Assembly (NCBI RefSeq): GCF_900176275.1
Contig: NZ_FWXD01000001.1
Coordinates: 285,588 to 349,587, forward strand
DNA: 64,000 nucleotides
Direction: 5' to 3'
Origin: Andreprevotia lacus DSM 23236
GTDB lineage: Bacteria > Pseudomonadota > Gammaproteobacteria > Burkholderiales > Chitinibacteraceae
Of this stretch, positions 34,253 to 44,490 are shown piece by piece. Numbering within the stretch: the stretch's first letter is position 1; every line of letters begins with the position of its first letter. The notes under the pieces were generated by a model that did no database searches, was not told the origin of the DNA, and was given only the letters and a program-made list of their open reading frames with translations. The translations under genes were made by a program, and so were the position numbers.

Positions 34253-34603
34253 ATGGCTTACAAAGGCACAACCCTGCTGACCAACCAGTTCCTGGCCAAG
34301 GAAGACTATCTGCTGTCGCAAGACCAGCGCCACCAGCTGATCCTGCAAGACGACGGCAACCTGGTGCTGTACCGTCTGACCGACCATCGCCCGATCTGGG
34401 CATCGGGCACCAATGGCAAGGCGGTCTCCAAGGCCATCATGCAGCAGGATGGCAATTTCGTGATTTACGGCTACCCGGATGCCCTGTGGTCGTCGCGCAC
34501 CAACGGCAAGCCCAACTCCACCCTCATCGTGCAGAACGACGGCAATGTGGTGGTGTACGAGCCGTCAGTGCCGGTATGGGCCACCAATACCGCCGGTCAG
34601 TGA
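34253..34603 (+). CDS. single-domain mannose-binding (GNA-like, B-type) lectin
   Basis: 116 residues forming one monocot-mannose-lectin beta-prism. Three sugar-binding motifs QxDxNxVxY are visible: QDDGNLVLY, QQDGNFVIY and QNDGNVVVY. There is no signal peptide, so release would need lysis, type VI transport or another route. The ATG follows GGAG. Bacterial relatives with two such domains are lectin-like bacteriocins; a lone domain is unusual and could be an adhesion or agglutinin protein. It is flanked by arsC and the pst genes and bounded by a strong terminator. Confidence 0.9.
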   Translation: MAYKGTTLLTNQFLAKEDYLLSQDQRHQLILQDDGNLVLYRLTDHRPIWASGTNGKAVSKAIMQQDGNFVIYGYPDALWSSRTNGKPNSTLIVQNDGNVVVYEPSVPVWATNTAGQ

Positions 34604-34622
34604 GCGGGGCAGGGTGGGCAAC

Positions 34623-34652
34623 AAAAACGGCGACCATCCGGTCGCCGTTTTT
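34623..34652. terminator. bidirectional terminator between the lectin gene and pstB
   Basis: A 13-bp perfect stem (34623-34635 with 34640-34652), 4-base loop, with runs of five A and five T at the base. Confidence 0.9.
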
Positions 34653-34673
34653 GCACGCGTTGCCGATGGTGGA

Positions 34674-35435
34674 TCAGCCGAACTTGCCGGTGATGTAGTC
34701 TTCGGTCGCCTTCATCTTCGGGGTGGTGAAGATGGTGTCGGTGCCGCCGACTTCGATCAGCTCGCCCAGGTACATATAAGCGGTGTAATCGGACACGCGC
34801 GCGGCCTGTTGCATGTTGTGCGTCACGATGGCGATGGTGTAATCGCGCTTCAGTTCGTGCAGCAGCTCTTCAACGTGCGCGGTCGAGATCGGGTCCAGCG
34901 CCGAGGTGGGCTCGTCCAGCAGCAGCACTTCCGGCTTGACCGCCACGGCACGGGCGATGCACAGACGTTGTTGCTGACCGCCCGACAGGCCCAGGCCCGA
35001 CTGCTTGAGCTTGTCCTTGACCTCGTTCCACAGTGCGGCCTTTTGCAGCGCCCATTCAACGCGGTCATCCATGTCGGCCTTGGACAGGCTCTCGTACAAC
35101 TTCACGCCGAAGGCGATGTTGTCGTAGATCGACATCGGGAACGGCGTCGGCTTCTGGAACACCATGCCCACCTTGGCGCGCAGCATGTTCAGGTCGATGC
35201 CCGAGCGCAGGATGTTCTCTTTGTTCAGGAGGATCTCGCCTTCGGCACGCAGCTTGGGGTAGAGGTCATACATGCGGTTGAAGGTGCGCAGCAGCGTCGA
35301 TTTGCCGCAACCGGACGGGCCGATGAAGGCGGTGACCTTGCCCTCGAGGATGTCGAGGTTGATGTTCTTCAGCGCATGGAAGTTGCCGTAGTAGAAGTTC
35401 AGGTTCTTGACGGCAAGTTTGGCGTTTTGGCTCAT
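34674..35435 (-). CDS. pstB: phosphate ABC transporter ATP-binding protein PstB
   Basis: 253 residues. ATPase of the high-affinity phosphate importer. Walker A is GPSGCGKST, the signature is LSGGQQQRL, Walker B is [11 protein letters not shown], and the H-loop is VTHNMQQA. Lies last in pstS-C-A-B. No phoU follows; the next gene is the convergent lectin. Confidence 0.97.
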   Translation of the reverse strand: MSQNAKLAVKNLNFYYGNFHALKNINLDILEGKVTAFIGPSGCGKSTLLRTFNRMYDLYPKLRAEGEILLNKENILRSGIDLNMLRAKVGMVFQKPTPFPMSIYDNIAFGVKLYESLSKADMDDRVEWALQKAALWNEVKDKLKQSGLGLSGGQQQRLCIARAVAVKPEVLLLDEPTSALDPISTAHVEELLHELKRDYTIAIVTHNMQQAARVSDYTAYMYLGELIEVGGTDTIFTTPKMKATEDYITGKFG

Positions 35436-35455
35436 TGGATCTGCGTCCTGTTGAA

Positions 35456-36292
35456 TTAGTGCTGGTTCGCCGGGCGAACAAGAATACGGGCAACGATGTT
35501 GAGGCCGAGTACGAACAGGCCGATCAGCAACGAGCCGGCCCAGGCCAGTGCGTGCAGATCATCGTAAGGCGTCATGGAGAAGTCGTAGATGACCTTGGGC
35601 AGGCTGGCCATCGGCTGATTCAGCGAGCTGTAGAACTGGTTGCCCAGCGCAGTGAACAGCAGCGGCGCGGTTTCGCCGACGATACGCGCCACGGCCAGCA
35701 GGATGCCGGTAACCACGCCTGCCTTGGCTGCGCGCAGGGTCACGTAGTAAGTCATCTTCCACTGCGGTGCACCGAGCGCATAAGCTGCCTCACGCATGGT
35801 GTTGGGGACCAGGCGCAGCATGTTCTCGGTAGTGCGCACCACAACCGGGATGACCAGAATGGCCAGCGCCAGGGCGCCTGCCCAGCCGGAGTAGTGCTGG
35901 ACTTTCGAGACGTAAATCTCATAGATGAACAGGCCGGCCACAATGGACGGGGCTGCCAGCAAGATGTCGTTGATGAAGCGGGTGGCCGGCGCCAGCCAGC
36001 CACGCTGGCCAAACTCGGCCAGATAGGTGCCGGCCAGAATGCCGATCGGCGTGCCGATGGCGGTACCGATGGCGGCCATCTGGATACTGCCGAAAATCGC
36101 GTTGGACAGGCCGCCGTTGCTGCCCGGGGCGGGTGTCGTCTGGGTGAACAGGCTGATGGAGAGCCCGCCGAAACCCTTCAGGAACAGGGTGTACAGCAGC
36201 CAGAGCAGCCAGATGACGCCGAAGGCCATGGCGAGAACGGACAGGCCGATGCTGGCGTAATTGACGATGCGGCGACGCATATAGAGATTCAT
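35456..36292 (-). CDS. pstA: phosphate ABC transporter permease PstA
   Basis: 278 residues, six membrane helices, with the permease EAA-like loop region [19 protein letters not shown] that docks on PstB. Pairs with PstC in the inner membrane. Starts 11 bases after the pstC stop. Confidence 0.96.
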   Translation of the reverse strand: MNLYMRRRIVNYASIGLSVLAMAFGVIWLLWLLYTLFLKGFGGLSISLFTQTTPAPGSNGGLSNAIFGSIQMAAIGTAIGTPIGILAGTYLAEFGQRGWLAPATRFINDILLAAPSIVAGLFIYEIYVSKVQHYSGWAGALALAILVIPVVVRTTENMLRLVPNTMREAAYALGAPQWKMTYYVTLRAAKAGVVTGILLAVARIVGETAPLLFTALGNQFYSSLNQPMASLPKVIYDFSMTPYDDLHALAWAGSLLIGLFVLGLNIVARILVRPANQH

Positions 36293-36303
36293 GGTGGCCT
36301 CGA

Positions 36304-37260
36304 TCAGGAATGAGCACCGTCGCCCTTTTGCAGGCGAAGGAGCAGGATTTTGGACAGGACGAGCACCACGAAGGTGATCACGAACAGCAAGAGGCCGAGG
36401 TAAATCAGCGAGGCAACGTGCAGGTCATCGCTGGCTTCGGTGAATTCGTTGGCCAGGGTGGCGGCAATCGAAGTGCCGGGGTCGAACAGCGAATGGATGG
36501 AGCTGTGCGAGTTGCCGATCACGAAGGTGATAGCCATGGTTTCGCCCAGTGCACGGCCAAGGCCGAGCATCACGCCGCCGATGACGCCGCTGCGGGTGAA
36601 CGGCAGTACCACGTTCCACATGACTTCCCAGGTGGTGCAGCCCAGGCCGTAAGCCGATTCCTTCAGCATGGCCGGCACGACTTCGAATACGTCGCGCATC
36701 ACCGATGAGATGTAGGGGATGATCATGATCGACAGGATCAGGCCCGAGGTCAGCATGCCGATGCCCATGGGCGGGCCGTCGAACAGCGTGCCGAGCAGCG
36801 GGATGTCATGCGTGGTGCGCTGCAGCCACGGCTGCACGTTGTCGCCAAACCACGGTGCGAAGATGAACAGGCCCCAGATGCCGTAAATGATCGACGGCAC
36901 GCCGGCCAGCAGTTCGATGGCGATGCCGAACGGGCGACGCAGCCACACGGGCGCCAGTTCGGTGAGGAAAATGGCGATGCCGAAGCTGACCGGTACGGCG
37001 ATCAACAAGGCAATCAGCGACGAGAGCAAGGTGCCGATGATGGAATTGCGCCCACCAAACACATGCGTGACCGGGTTCCACTGATCACTGACCAGAAAGC
37101 CCAGGCCAAACTGCTTGATCGAAGGCCAGGCGCCAATGCACAGCGAGATGATGATGCCGGCCAGGATGGCAAGCACGAGAAAGGCAAAGAACCGGGTCGC
37201 GCCTCTGAACACAACGTCTTGGAGCTGCTGTTGCTTGAGGCGTGCTGCTTGGGTGGTCAT
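36304..37260 (-). CDS. pstC: phosphate ABC transporter permease PstC
   Basis: 318 residues, six or so membrane helices. EAA-like loop: [20 protein letters not shown]. The ATG at 37260 was chosen because GGAG lies six bases upstream; a longer frame extends into the intergenic hairpin. Partner of PstA. Confidence 0.96.
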   Translation of the reverse strand: MTTQAARLKQQQLQDVVFRGATRFFAFLVLAILAGIIISLCIGAWPSIKQFGLGFLVSDQWNPVTHVFGGRNSIIGTLLSSLIALLIAVPVSFGIAIFLTELAPVWLRRPFGIAIELLAGVPSIIYGIWGLFIFAPWFGDNVQPWLQRTTHDIPLLGTLFDGPPMGIGMLTSGLILSIMIIPYISSVMRDVFEVVPAMLKESAYGLGCTTWEVMWNVVLPFTRSGVIGGVMLGLGRALGETMAITFVIGNSHSSIHSLFDPGTSIAATLANEFTEASDDLHVASLIYLGLLLFVITFVVLVLSKILLLRLQKGDGAHS

Positions 37261-37324
37261 GGAAAGCTCCGCAGAGTCTGGCTGCCCGTTCGGGCTGTTA
37301 TGCTTGGCTTGGACGGGGTGACAA

Positions 37325-37355
37325 AACAACAGGAGCGAAACCCGCTCCTGTTGTT
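37325..37355 (-). terminator. hairpin between pstS and pstC
   Basis: A 13-bp perfect stem (37325-37337 with 37343-37355) and 5-base loop, followed on the minus strand by TTGTCA after the TTGTT of the stem. It lies 50 bases after the pstS stop and likely reduces read-through or stabilises the pstS message so that the binding protein is made in excess. Confidence 0.7.
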
Positions 37356-37404
37356 CCTGCGTCCGGGCCGGCGATTGTAAGCGAGTCGCCGGCTACTACG
37401 CGGA

Positions 37405-38445
37405 TTACTTGAACACCGGTGCGTTGTCAGCGCCGACGATCTGCTTCCAGGAAGCGCGCACTTCGTTCTTCACCACGTCCGGCAGGGCCACGTAGTCCAG
37501 ATCGGCAGCGGTCTTGTCGCCTTCCTTGTAAGCCCAGTCGAAGTACTTCAGCACTTCGTGGCCAACTTCCGGCTTGTCCTGCTTCTTGTAAACCAGGATG
37601 AAGGTCGCGCCGGTGATCGGCCAAGCTTCCTTGCCGGCCTGGTCGGTCAGGACCACGGCGAAGCCCGGGGTGTTTTTCCAGTCAGCGTTGGCAGCAGCAG
37701 CCTTGAAGGTGGCATCGTCAGGCAGCACGAAGTTGCCAGCCTTGTTCTGCAGCTGGGTGTAGTCCATCTTGTTTTGCTTGGCGTAGGCATACTCAACGTA
37801 GCCGATGGCGCCCTTGATGCGTTGTACGTACTGGGCTACGCCTTCGTTGCCCTTGCCGCCCACGCCAACCGGCCACGACACCGATGCGTCGTTACCAACC
37901 TTTTCCTTCCATTCGGTCGAAACCTTGGACAGGTAGTTGGTGAAAATCCAGGTGGTGCCCGAACCGTCAGCGCGGTGAACCACGGTGATGTTCTGGTCCG
38001 GCAGCTTGATGCCCGGGTTCAGCTTGGCGATCGCCGGGTCGTTCCACTTGGTGATCTTGCCCAGGAAGATGTCCGACAGCACGGCCGGAGCCAGCTTCAG
38101 TTCACCGCCCTTGACCACTTCCAGGTTGGCAACCGGTACCACGCCGCCCATCACGGTCGGGAATTGGGCCAGGCCGGCCTTGTCCAGTTCAGCAGCAGTC
38201 AGCGGCTTGTCGGTAGCGCCGAAGTCAACGGTCTTGGCCTGGATCTGCTTGATGCCGCCACCCGAACCGATCGACTGGTAGTTCAGGCCGGTGCTGGTTT
38301 TGGCCTTGTATTGTTCGGCCCACTTGGCGTACAGCGGATACGGGAAGGTTGCGCCGGCGCCGGTGATGTCGGCAGCCATGGCGTTGACGGTGAACAGACC
38401 TGCGGCGACGCCGAAGGTGACGAGCAGGTTGCGCCCATACGACAT
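37405..38445 (-). CDS. pstS: phosphate-binding periplasmic protein PstS
   Basis: 346 residues. A signal peptide (about 1-24, ending NAMA) precedes the binding domain, with the phosphate-binding ITGAGATFPYPLYAKW start and the GSGGGIKQI and RADGSGTTWIFTNYL loops. The ATG at 38445 follows AGGAG; a longer open frame lacks a signal at its N-terminus. Divergent from tpiA. No convincing Pho box was found in the 200 bases between them. Confidence 0.97.
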   Translation of the reverse strand: MSYGRNLLVTFGVAAGLFTVNAMAADITGAGATFPYPLYAKWAEQYKAKTSTGLNYQSIGSGGGIKQIQAKTVDFGATDKPLTAAELDKAGLAQFPTVMGGVVPVANLEVVKGGELKLAPAVLSDIFLGKITKWNDPAIAKLNPGIKLPDQNITVVHRADGSGTTWIFTNYLSKVSTEWKEKVGNDASVSWPVGVGGKGNEGVAQYVQRIKGAIGYVEYAYAKQNKMDYTQLQNKAGNFVLPDDATFKAAAANADWKNTPGFAVVLTDQAGKEAWPITGATFILVYKKQDKPEVGHEVLKYFDWAYKEGDKTAADLDYVALPDVVKNEVRASWKQIVGADNAPVFK

Positions 38446-38582
38446 GGTGAAACTCCTTTTTTGTTTGCAGCAATGCAAGGACAGGTGTTGACGGTACGGC
38501 ACGGATGCTATCGGCTTCATGTTGCTGAAATATTACAAGTCGCTAGACGGGCCGTGTGGGTCGTCTATCCCTGTAAGCTGGT

Positions 38583-38611
38583 TTGACGCTGGGGTGGGGC
38601 GGGCTTAGAAT
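38583..38611 (+). promoter_or_regulatory. sigma-70 promoter of tpiA
   Basis: TTGACG (38583-38588), a 17-base spacer, then TAGAAT (38606-38611), 33 bases before the tpiA start. Confidence 0.7.
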
Positions 38612-38644
38612 TGCGTGTTTCCCGCGCCGCCTTTGGAACAGACC

Positions 38645-39355
38645 ATGGCCAGACAACTCGTGATCGGTAACTGGAAGATGCACGGCAGTGTCGGCCAGGT
38701 GCGCACGGTGTTGCCCGAGCTGGTCCGTGCCGAGCTGGGCAGCAATATTGCCATCTGCGTGGCCTACCCTTATCTGGCGCTGGCCAAGAGCCTGCTGAGC
38801 GAGTCGGCAATCCAGCTGGGCGCGCAGGACGTGTGCGAATTCCACATCGGCGCCTATACCGGTGAGGTATCGCCGGCCATGCTGGCCGATGTGGGTTGCG
38901 AGCTGGTCATCGTCGGGCACTCCGAGCGCCGCCGCTATTTCAACGAAACCAGTGAAATGGCCGCCCGCAAGGTCAAGGCTGCGCTGGATGGCGGTCTGCT
39001 GCCGGTGTATTGCGTGGGCGAAACTCAGGCGCAGCGCGATGCAGGCATTGCGCGCGATGTGATCGCAGAAGAATTGCAAGTACTCGCCGGCGTGCCGACG
39101 AGTTTGTACGCGGTGGCCTATGAGCCATCGTGGGCGGTAGGGACCGGGGTGATCGCCACGCCGGAACAGATTGCCGAAATGCATGCTTTCATCAAGCAGA
39201 CCCTGGATACAAGAACCCGGGTGCTGTATGGCGGAAGCGTGAAGGCCGACAATGCTGCGCAGGTCTTGGCGACAGACGGAGTCGACGGTGTGCTGGTTGG
39301 GGGTGCTGCGTTGTCGGCGGCCGAGTTTCTCAAGATCTGCAGTCAGGCGCGCTGA
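38645..39355 (+). CDS. tpiA: triose-phosphate isomerase TpiA
   Basis: 236 residues, a little under the usual 250. Interconverts dihydroxyacetone phosphate and glyceraldehyde 3-phosphate. The catalytic residues are present: Lys in GNWKMHG, His in VGHSERR and Glu in YEPSWAVGTG; the phosphate loop is YGGSVKADN and GGAALS. ATG 38645 starts the barrel at MARQLVIGNWKM. Followed by secG. Confidence 0.97.
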   Translation: MARQLVIGNWKMHGSVGQVRTVLPELVRAELGSNIAICVAYPYLALAKSLLSESAIQLGAQDVCEFHIGAYTGEVSPAMLADVGCELVIVGHSERRRYFNETSEMAARKVKAALDGGLLPVYCVGETQAQRDAGIARDVIAEELQVLAGVPTSLYAVAYEPSWAVGTGVIATPEQIAEMHAFIKQTLDTRTRVLYGGSVKADNAAQVLATDGVDGVLVGGAALSAAEFLKICSQAR

Positions 39356-39357
39356 CA

Positions 39358-39386
39358 TTGCTAAATTAGTGCTCCGGCGCTAGAAT
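39358..39386 (+). promoter_or_regulatory. possible promoter of secG
   Basis: TTGCTA (39358-39363), a 17-base spacer and TAGAAT (39381-39386), 26 bases before the secG start. The -35 is weak. Confidence 0.45.
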
Positions 39387-39411
39387 TCGCGCCGAATTTA
39401 CCGAGAAAAAA

Positions 39412-39765
39412 ATGGAATTTCTACAAAGTATCGTCCTGATTTTGAACGTGATCTCCGCTGGTGCGGTGATCGTGCTGGTGCTGCTGCAGCATGGCAAGGG
39501 TGCCGACATGGGCGCCGCCTTTGGTAGCGGCTCGGCCGGCAGTCTGTTCGGTTCCGCCGGTTCGGCCAACTTTTTGAGCCGTTCCACTGCCGTTGCAGCC
39601 TTCGTATTCTTTACCAGCTGTCTTGGCCTGACCTACATCATGTCGCACTCGTCCAGCCTGATGGCCGGCAGCAAGGCTGCCCCGGTTGCATCGGCTGTTG
39701 CCGCATCTGCTGCCAGCGCTGTGCCGGCGCAAGCTGCATCGGGCACCAAACAGATCCCCGAATAA
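39412..39765 (+). CDS. secG: preprotein translocase subunit SecG
   Basis: 117 residues. Two membrane helices flank the conserved loop LLQHGKGADMGAAFGSGSA, typical of SecG, followed by a low-complexity Ala/Ser tail. Stimulates the SecYE-SecA export motor. Lies between tpiA and tRNA-Leu, the conserved betaproteobacterial layout as remembered. Confidence 0.96.
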   Translation: MEFLQSIVLILNVISAGAVIVLVLLQHGKGADMGAAFGSGSAGSLFGSAGSANFLSRSTAVAAFVFFTSCLGLTYIMSHSSSLMAGSKAAPVASAVAASAASAVPAQAASGTKQIPE

Positions 39766-39795
39766 GCAGCTCAGGCTGTTCGGGTAGTACTGCAA

Positions 39796-39880
39796 GCCGA
39801 CATGGTGAAATTGGTAGACACGCTATCTTGAGGGGGTAGTGGCTGCGGCTGTGTGAGTTCGAGTCTCACTGTCGGCACCA
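39796..39880 (+). tRNA. tRNA-Leu (anticodon GAG)
   Basis: 85 bases including the encoded CCA. A 7-bp acceptor stem (39796-39802 with 39870-39876), a type II variable arm, TTCGAGT in the T arm, and the anticodon stem CTATC/GGTAG around the loop TTGAGGG give GAG at 39830-39832, which reads CUU/CUC. It begins 30 bases after secG and ends 83 bases before nuoA, so it is probably cut from a shared transcript. Confidence 0.96.
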
Positions 39881-39963
39881 ATCATTTCGGGTGCGCGCTC
39901 TGCGCGCCCACACAAAAACTAGAAAAACCGGAATTCTCTTTTTATTGATTGTCGGGGATACAC

Positions 39964-40332
39964 ATGCTGCAGAACTACTTCCCCATCTTGCTGTTCCTCA
40001 TCATTGCCATTGTCGTCGGTGTCCTGCCGATGCTGCTTGGCAAGGGGCTCAGCATGGTGCTTGGAACCAACCGGCCCGACGCGGCCAAGCTCTCGCCCTA
40101 TGAGTGCGGCTTCGAAGCCTTCGAAGATGCGCGCATGCAGTTCGACGTGCGCTACTACCTCGTCGCCATTCTGTTCATTCTGTTCGATCTCGAAGTGGCC
40201 TTCCTGGTTCCCTGGGCACTGGTTCTGAAAGAGATTGGTATCTTTGGTTTCATCTCCATGATGATTTTCCTGGCCGTTCTGGTCGTCGGCTTTGCCTACG
40301 AGTGGAAGAAGGGCGCGCTGGAGTGGGAGTAA
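39964..40332 (+). CDS. nuoA: NADH-quinone oxidoreductase subunit A
   Basis: 122 residues, three membrane helices. Conserved loop between helix 1 and 2 has [20 protein letters not shown], near the quinone site. The first of 14 consecutive complex I genes. ATG 39964 follows GGGGAT; five more residues upstream are possible but unlike the family. Confidence 0.96.
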   Translation: MLQNYFPILLFLIIAIVVGVLPMLLGKGLSMVLGTNRPDAAKLSPYECGFEAFEDARMQFDVRYYLVAILFILFDLEVAFLVPWALVLKEIGIFGFISMMIFLAVLVVGFAYEWKKGALEWE

Positions 40333-40337
40333 GCGAG

Positions 40338-40838
40338 ATGGATGCACAAACACTGGAAAACAAGGGTTTCATTACCACGACCGTCGATACGGTGGTGAAC
40401 TGGACCCGTACCGGCTCGCTGTGGCCGATGACTTTTGGTCTGGCCTGTTGTGCGGTCGAGATGATGCACGCCGGTGCGGCGCGCTATGACCTCGACCGTT
40501 TCGGCATCGTGTTCCGCCCGTCGCCGCGCCAGTCCGACCTGATGATCGTGGCCGGCACGCTGTGCAACAAGATGGCGCCGGCGCTGCGCAAGGTCTACGA
40601 CCAGATGCCGGAACCGCGCTGGGTGCTCTCGATGGGCTCCTGTGCCAATGGCGGTGGTTACTATCACTACTCGTATTCCGTCGTGCGCGGCTGTGACCGC
40701 ATCGTGCCGGTGGACGTATACGTGCCGGGCTGCCCGCCGACTGCGGAAGCGCTGCTGTACGGCCTGATCCAGTTGCAGAACAAGATCAAGCGTACCAACA
40801 CCATAGCACGGGCCAGCCAGCTGGCTCGTCAGGCGTGA
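40338..40838 (+). CDS. nuoB: NADH-quinone oxidoreductase subunit B
   Basis: 166 residues, peripheral subunit holding cluster N2 next to quinone. The ligand cysteines are in [20 protein letters not shown] and [11 protein letters not shown]. Starts five bases after nuoA. Confidence 0.97.
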   Translation: MDAQTLENKGFITTTVDTVVNWTRTGSLWPMTFGLACCAVEMMHAGAARYDLDRFGIVFRPSPRQSDLMIVAGTLCNKMAPALRKVYDQMPEPRWVLSMGSCANGGGYYHYSYSVVRGCDRIVPVDVYVPGCPPTAEALLYGLIQLQNKIKRTNTIARASQLARQA

Positions 40839-40845
40839 GGTTTGC

Positions 40846-41428
40846 ATGGCTACCCTGAATCAACTGATTGACAGTCTGCAGGCCGTGCTGGGCGACAAGG
40901 TTGCCGAGCTCAAGACCGCACTGAACGAAGTCACCGTCGAAATCGCCGCTGCCAACTGGCACGACGTGGCGCAAACGCTGCGTGACCATGCCGATTTCCG
41001 CTTTGAAGCCTGTCTGGACGTCGCCGGCGTCGACTACAGCGCCTACAAGGATGGCGTGTGGGAAGGCCAGCGCTTTGCTGCGGTCTATCACCTGCTGTCG
41101 TATGCGCACAATTTCCGCCTGCGCGTGCGTGTGTATGCGCCGGATGATGATTTCCCGGTCGTTGCCTCGATTACCGACCTGTGGTCGGGCGCCAACTGGT
41201 TCGAGCGCGAAGCGTTTGACCTGTACGGCATCGTTTTCGAAGGCCACCCGGACCTGCGTCGCATCCTGACCGACTATGGCTTTGTCGGCCATCCGTTCCG
41301 CAAGGACTTCCCGCTGTCGGGTTATGTCGAAATGCGTTATGACCCGGAGCAGGCCCGCGTGATCTACCAGCCTGTCACCATCGAACCGCGCGAAATCACC
41401 CCGCGCATCATTCGCGAGGAGAACTACG

Positions 41429-41439
<11 letters not shown>
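40846..41439 (+). CDS. nuoC: NADH-quinone oxidoreductase subunit C
   Basis: 197 residues. The 30-kDa-subunit signature [22 protein letters not shown] (in two pieces: [12 protein letters not shown] and [11 protein letters not shown]) and [11 protein letters not shown] are present. Separate from nuoD, not fused as in E. coli. Its 3' end overlaps nuoD by 11 bases. Confidence 0.97.
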
Positions 41440-42684
<1,245 letters not shown>

Positions 42685-42685
<1 letters not shown>

Positions 42686-43158
42686 TGTTGACTCAAGAAT
42701 CTCTCGCGCAAATCGACCGGGAACTGGCGAAGTACCCGGCCGACCAGCGCCGCTCTGCCACCATGAGCGCGCTGCGTATCGCACAAACCGAAAAGCGCTG
42801 GCTGACCAACGATCTGATCGAGTTCGTTGCCAACTATGTCGGCATTCCGCCGGTTGCCGCCTATGAAGTGGCCAGCTTCTACAACATGTTCGACATGAAG
42901 CCGGTCGGCAAGTACAAGATCACCGTCTGTACCAACCTGCCGTGTGCCCTGTCGGGTGGCTATCAGGCCGCCGATTACCTCAAGCAGAAGCTGGGTATCG
43001 GCATGGGCGAGACCACTGCCGACGGCAAGTTCACCCTCAAGGAAGGCGAGTGCATGGGTGCCTGTGGTTATGCGCCGGTGCTGCTGGTGAACAACCACAC
43101 CATGTGCAACCACATGACGCCCGAGGCGATCGACAAGAAACTGGCGGAGCTCGAATAA
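42685..43158 (+). CDS. nuoE: NADH-quinone oxidoreductase subunit E
   Basis: 157 residues, the 24-kDa-type subunit with the 2Fe-2S cluster N1a. Ligand cysteines are in [11 protein letters not shown] and [16 protein letters not shown]. Docks NuoF in the NADH module. Translationally coupled to nuoD; nuoF starts one base after its stop. Confidence 0.97.
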
Positions 43159-43159
43159 C

Positions 43160-44449
43160 ATGACCGTATATGTAAAAGGCGTCGTGTTCGAGAACGTCGA
43201 TCTCGACGATCCGAACAGCTGGAAACTGGACGCGTATGTAAAGCGTGGCGGCTATGCCGCGCTGAAAAAGATCATTGAAAACAAGATCACCCAGGACGAA
43301 GTCATCGCCGAGATGAAAACGTCGGGCCTGCGTGGTCGTGGCGGTGCGGGCTTCCCCACCGGCCTGAAGTGGTCGTTCATGCCGCGCAGCTTCCCGGGCC
43401 AGAAGTATCTGGTCTGCAATACCGACGAAGGCGAGCCGGGTACCTTCAAGGACCTCGACATCCAGATGTACAACCCGCACGCGCTGATCGAAGGCATGAT
43501 CATCGGCGCGTACGCGATGGGCATCACCGTCGGTTACAACTATATCCACGGTGAAGTGTTCGGCGCCTACCTGCGCTTTGAAGAAGCGCTGGAAGAAGCC
43601 CGCGCTGCCGGCTTCCTTGGCAACAACATCCTGGGTTCGGATTTCTGCTTCCAGCTGCATGGTCACCACGGTTACGGTGCCTACATCTGTGGCGAGGAAA
43701 CCGCGCTGCTCGAATCGCTGGAAGGCAAGAAAGGCCAGCCGCGCTTCAAGCCGCCGTTCCCGGCCAGCTTCGGCCTGTATGGCAAGCCGACCACCATCAA
43801 CAACACCGAGACGTTCGCGTCGGTGCCCTACATCATCCGCGAGGGTGGCCAGAAGTTCCTGGAGCTGGGCAAGCCGAACAACGGCGGCACCAAGCTGTTC
43901 TCGGTGTCCGGCCACGTGAACCGTCCGGGCAACTATGAAATTCCGCTGGGCACGCCGTTCAGCGAGCTGCTGGAAATGTGCGGCGGCATGCGCGACGGCA
44001 AGAAGCTCAAGGCAGTGATCCCGGGTGGCTCGTCCGCCCCGGTGCTGCCGGCCGACATCATGATGCAGTGCACGATGGACTACGATTCGATCTCCAAGGC
44101 CGGCTCCATGCTGGGCTCGGGTGCGGTCATTGTCATGGACGAAACAGTCTGCATGGTGAAGGCGCTGGAGCGTCTGTCCTACTTCTACCACGAAGAATCG
44201 TGCGGCCAATGTACGCCGTGCCGTGAAGGCACTGGCTGGCTGTACCGCGTGGTGCACCGCATCGAACACGGTCAGGGCCGTCCGGAAGATCTGGACCTGC
44301 TGCTGTCCGTGGGTGGCAACATCGCTGGCCGCACCATTTGTGCGCTGGGCGACGCCGCCGTGATGCCGGTGCAGGGGATGCTCAAGCACTTCCGCGCTGA
44401 ATTCGAACACCACATCCATAGCAAATCCTGCCTGGTTCCAGGCTACTGA
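43160..44449 (+). CDS. nuoF: NADH-quinone oxidoreductase subunit F
   Basis: 429 residues, the NADH- and FMN-binding subunit. Seen: the glycine-rich [16 protein letters not shown], the NADH-site [27 protein letters not shown], and the cysteines of cluster N3 in [15 protein letters not shown] with a later one in RTICALGDA. Conserved with no frame breaks. Confidence 0.97.
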   Translation: MTVYVKGVVFENVDLDDPNSWKLDAYVKRGGYAALKKIIENKITQDEVIAEMKTSGLRGRGGAGFPTGLKWSFMPRSFPGQKYLVCNTDEGEPGTFKDLDIQMYNPHALIEGMIIGAYAMGITVGYNYIHGEVFGAYLRFEEALEEARAAGFLGNNILGSDFCFQLHGHHGYGAYICGEETALLESLEGKKGQPRFKPPFPASFGLYGKPTTINNTETFASVPYIIREGGQKFLELGKPNNGGTKLFSVSGHVNRPGNYEIPLGTPFSELLEMCGGMRDGKKLKAVIPGGSSAPVLPADIMMQCTMDYDSISKAGSMLGSGAVIVMDETVCMVKALERLSYFYHEESCGQCTPCREGTGWLYRVVHRIEHGQGRPEDLDLLLSVGGNIAGRTICALGDAAVMPVQGMLKHFRAEFEHHIHSKSCLVPGY

Positions 44450-44490
44450 TTTGCGCTGGTTTAAAAATTTGCCATTGAATCGAGTCGATC

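Noticed and set aside
38479..38500. Possible Pho box upstream of pstS on the minus strand
   Set aside because: The two half-sites match only partly and are spaced 10 instead of 11 bases; not strong enough to annotate.
39886..39912. GC-rich hairpin after tRNA-Leu as a terminator
   Set aside because: No U-tract, and nuoA follows directly; it is more likely a processing or read-through stem.
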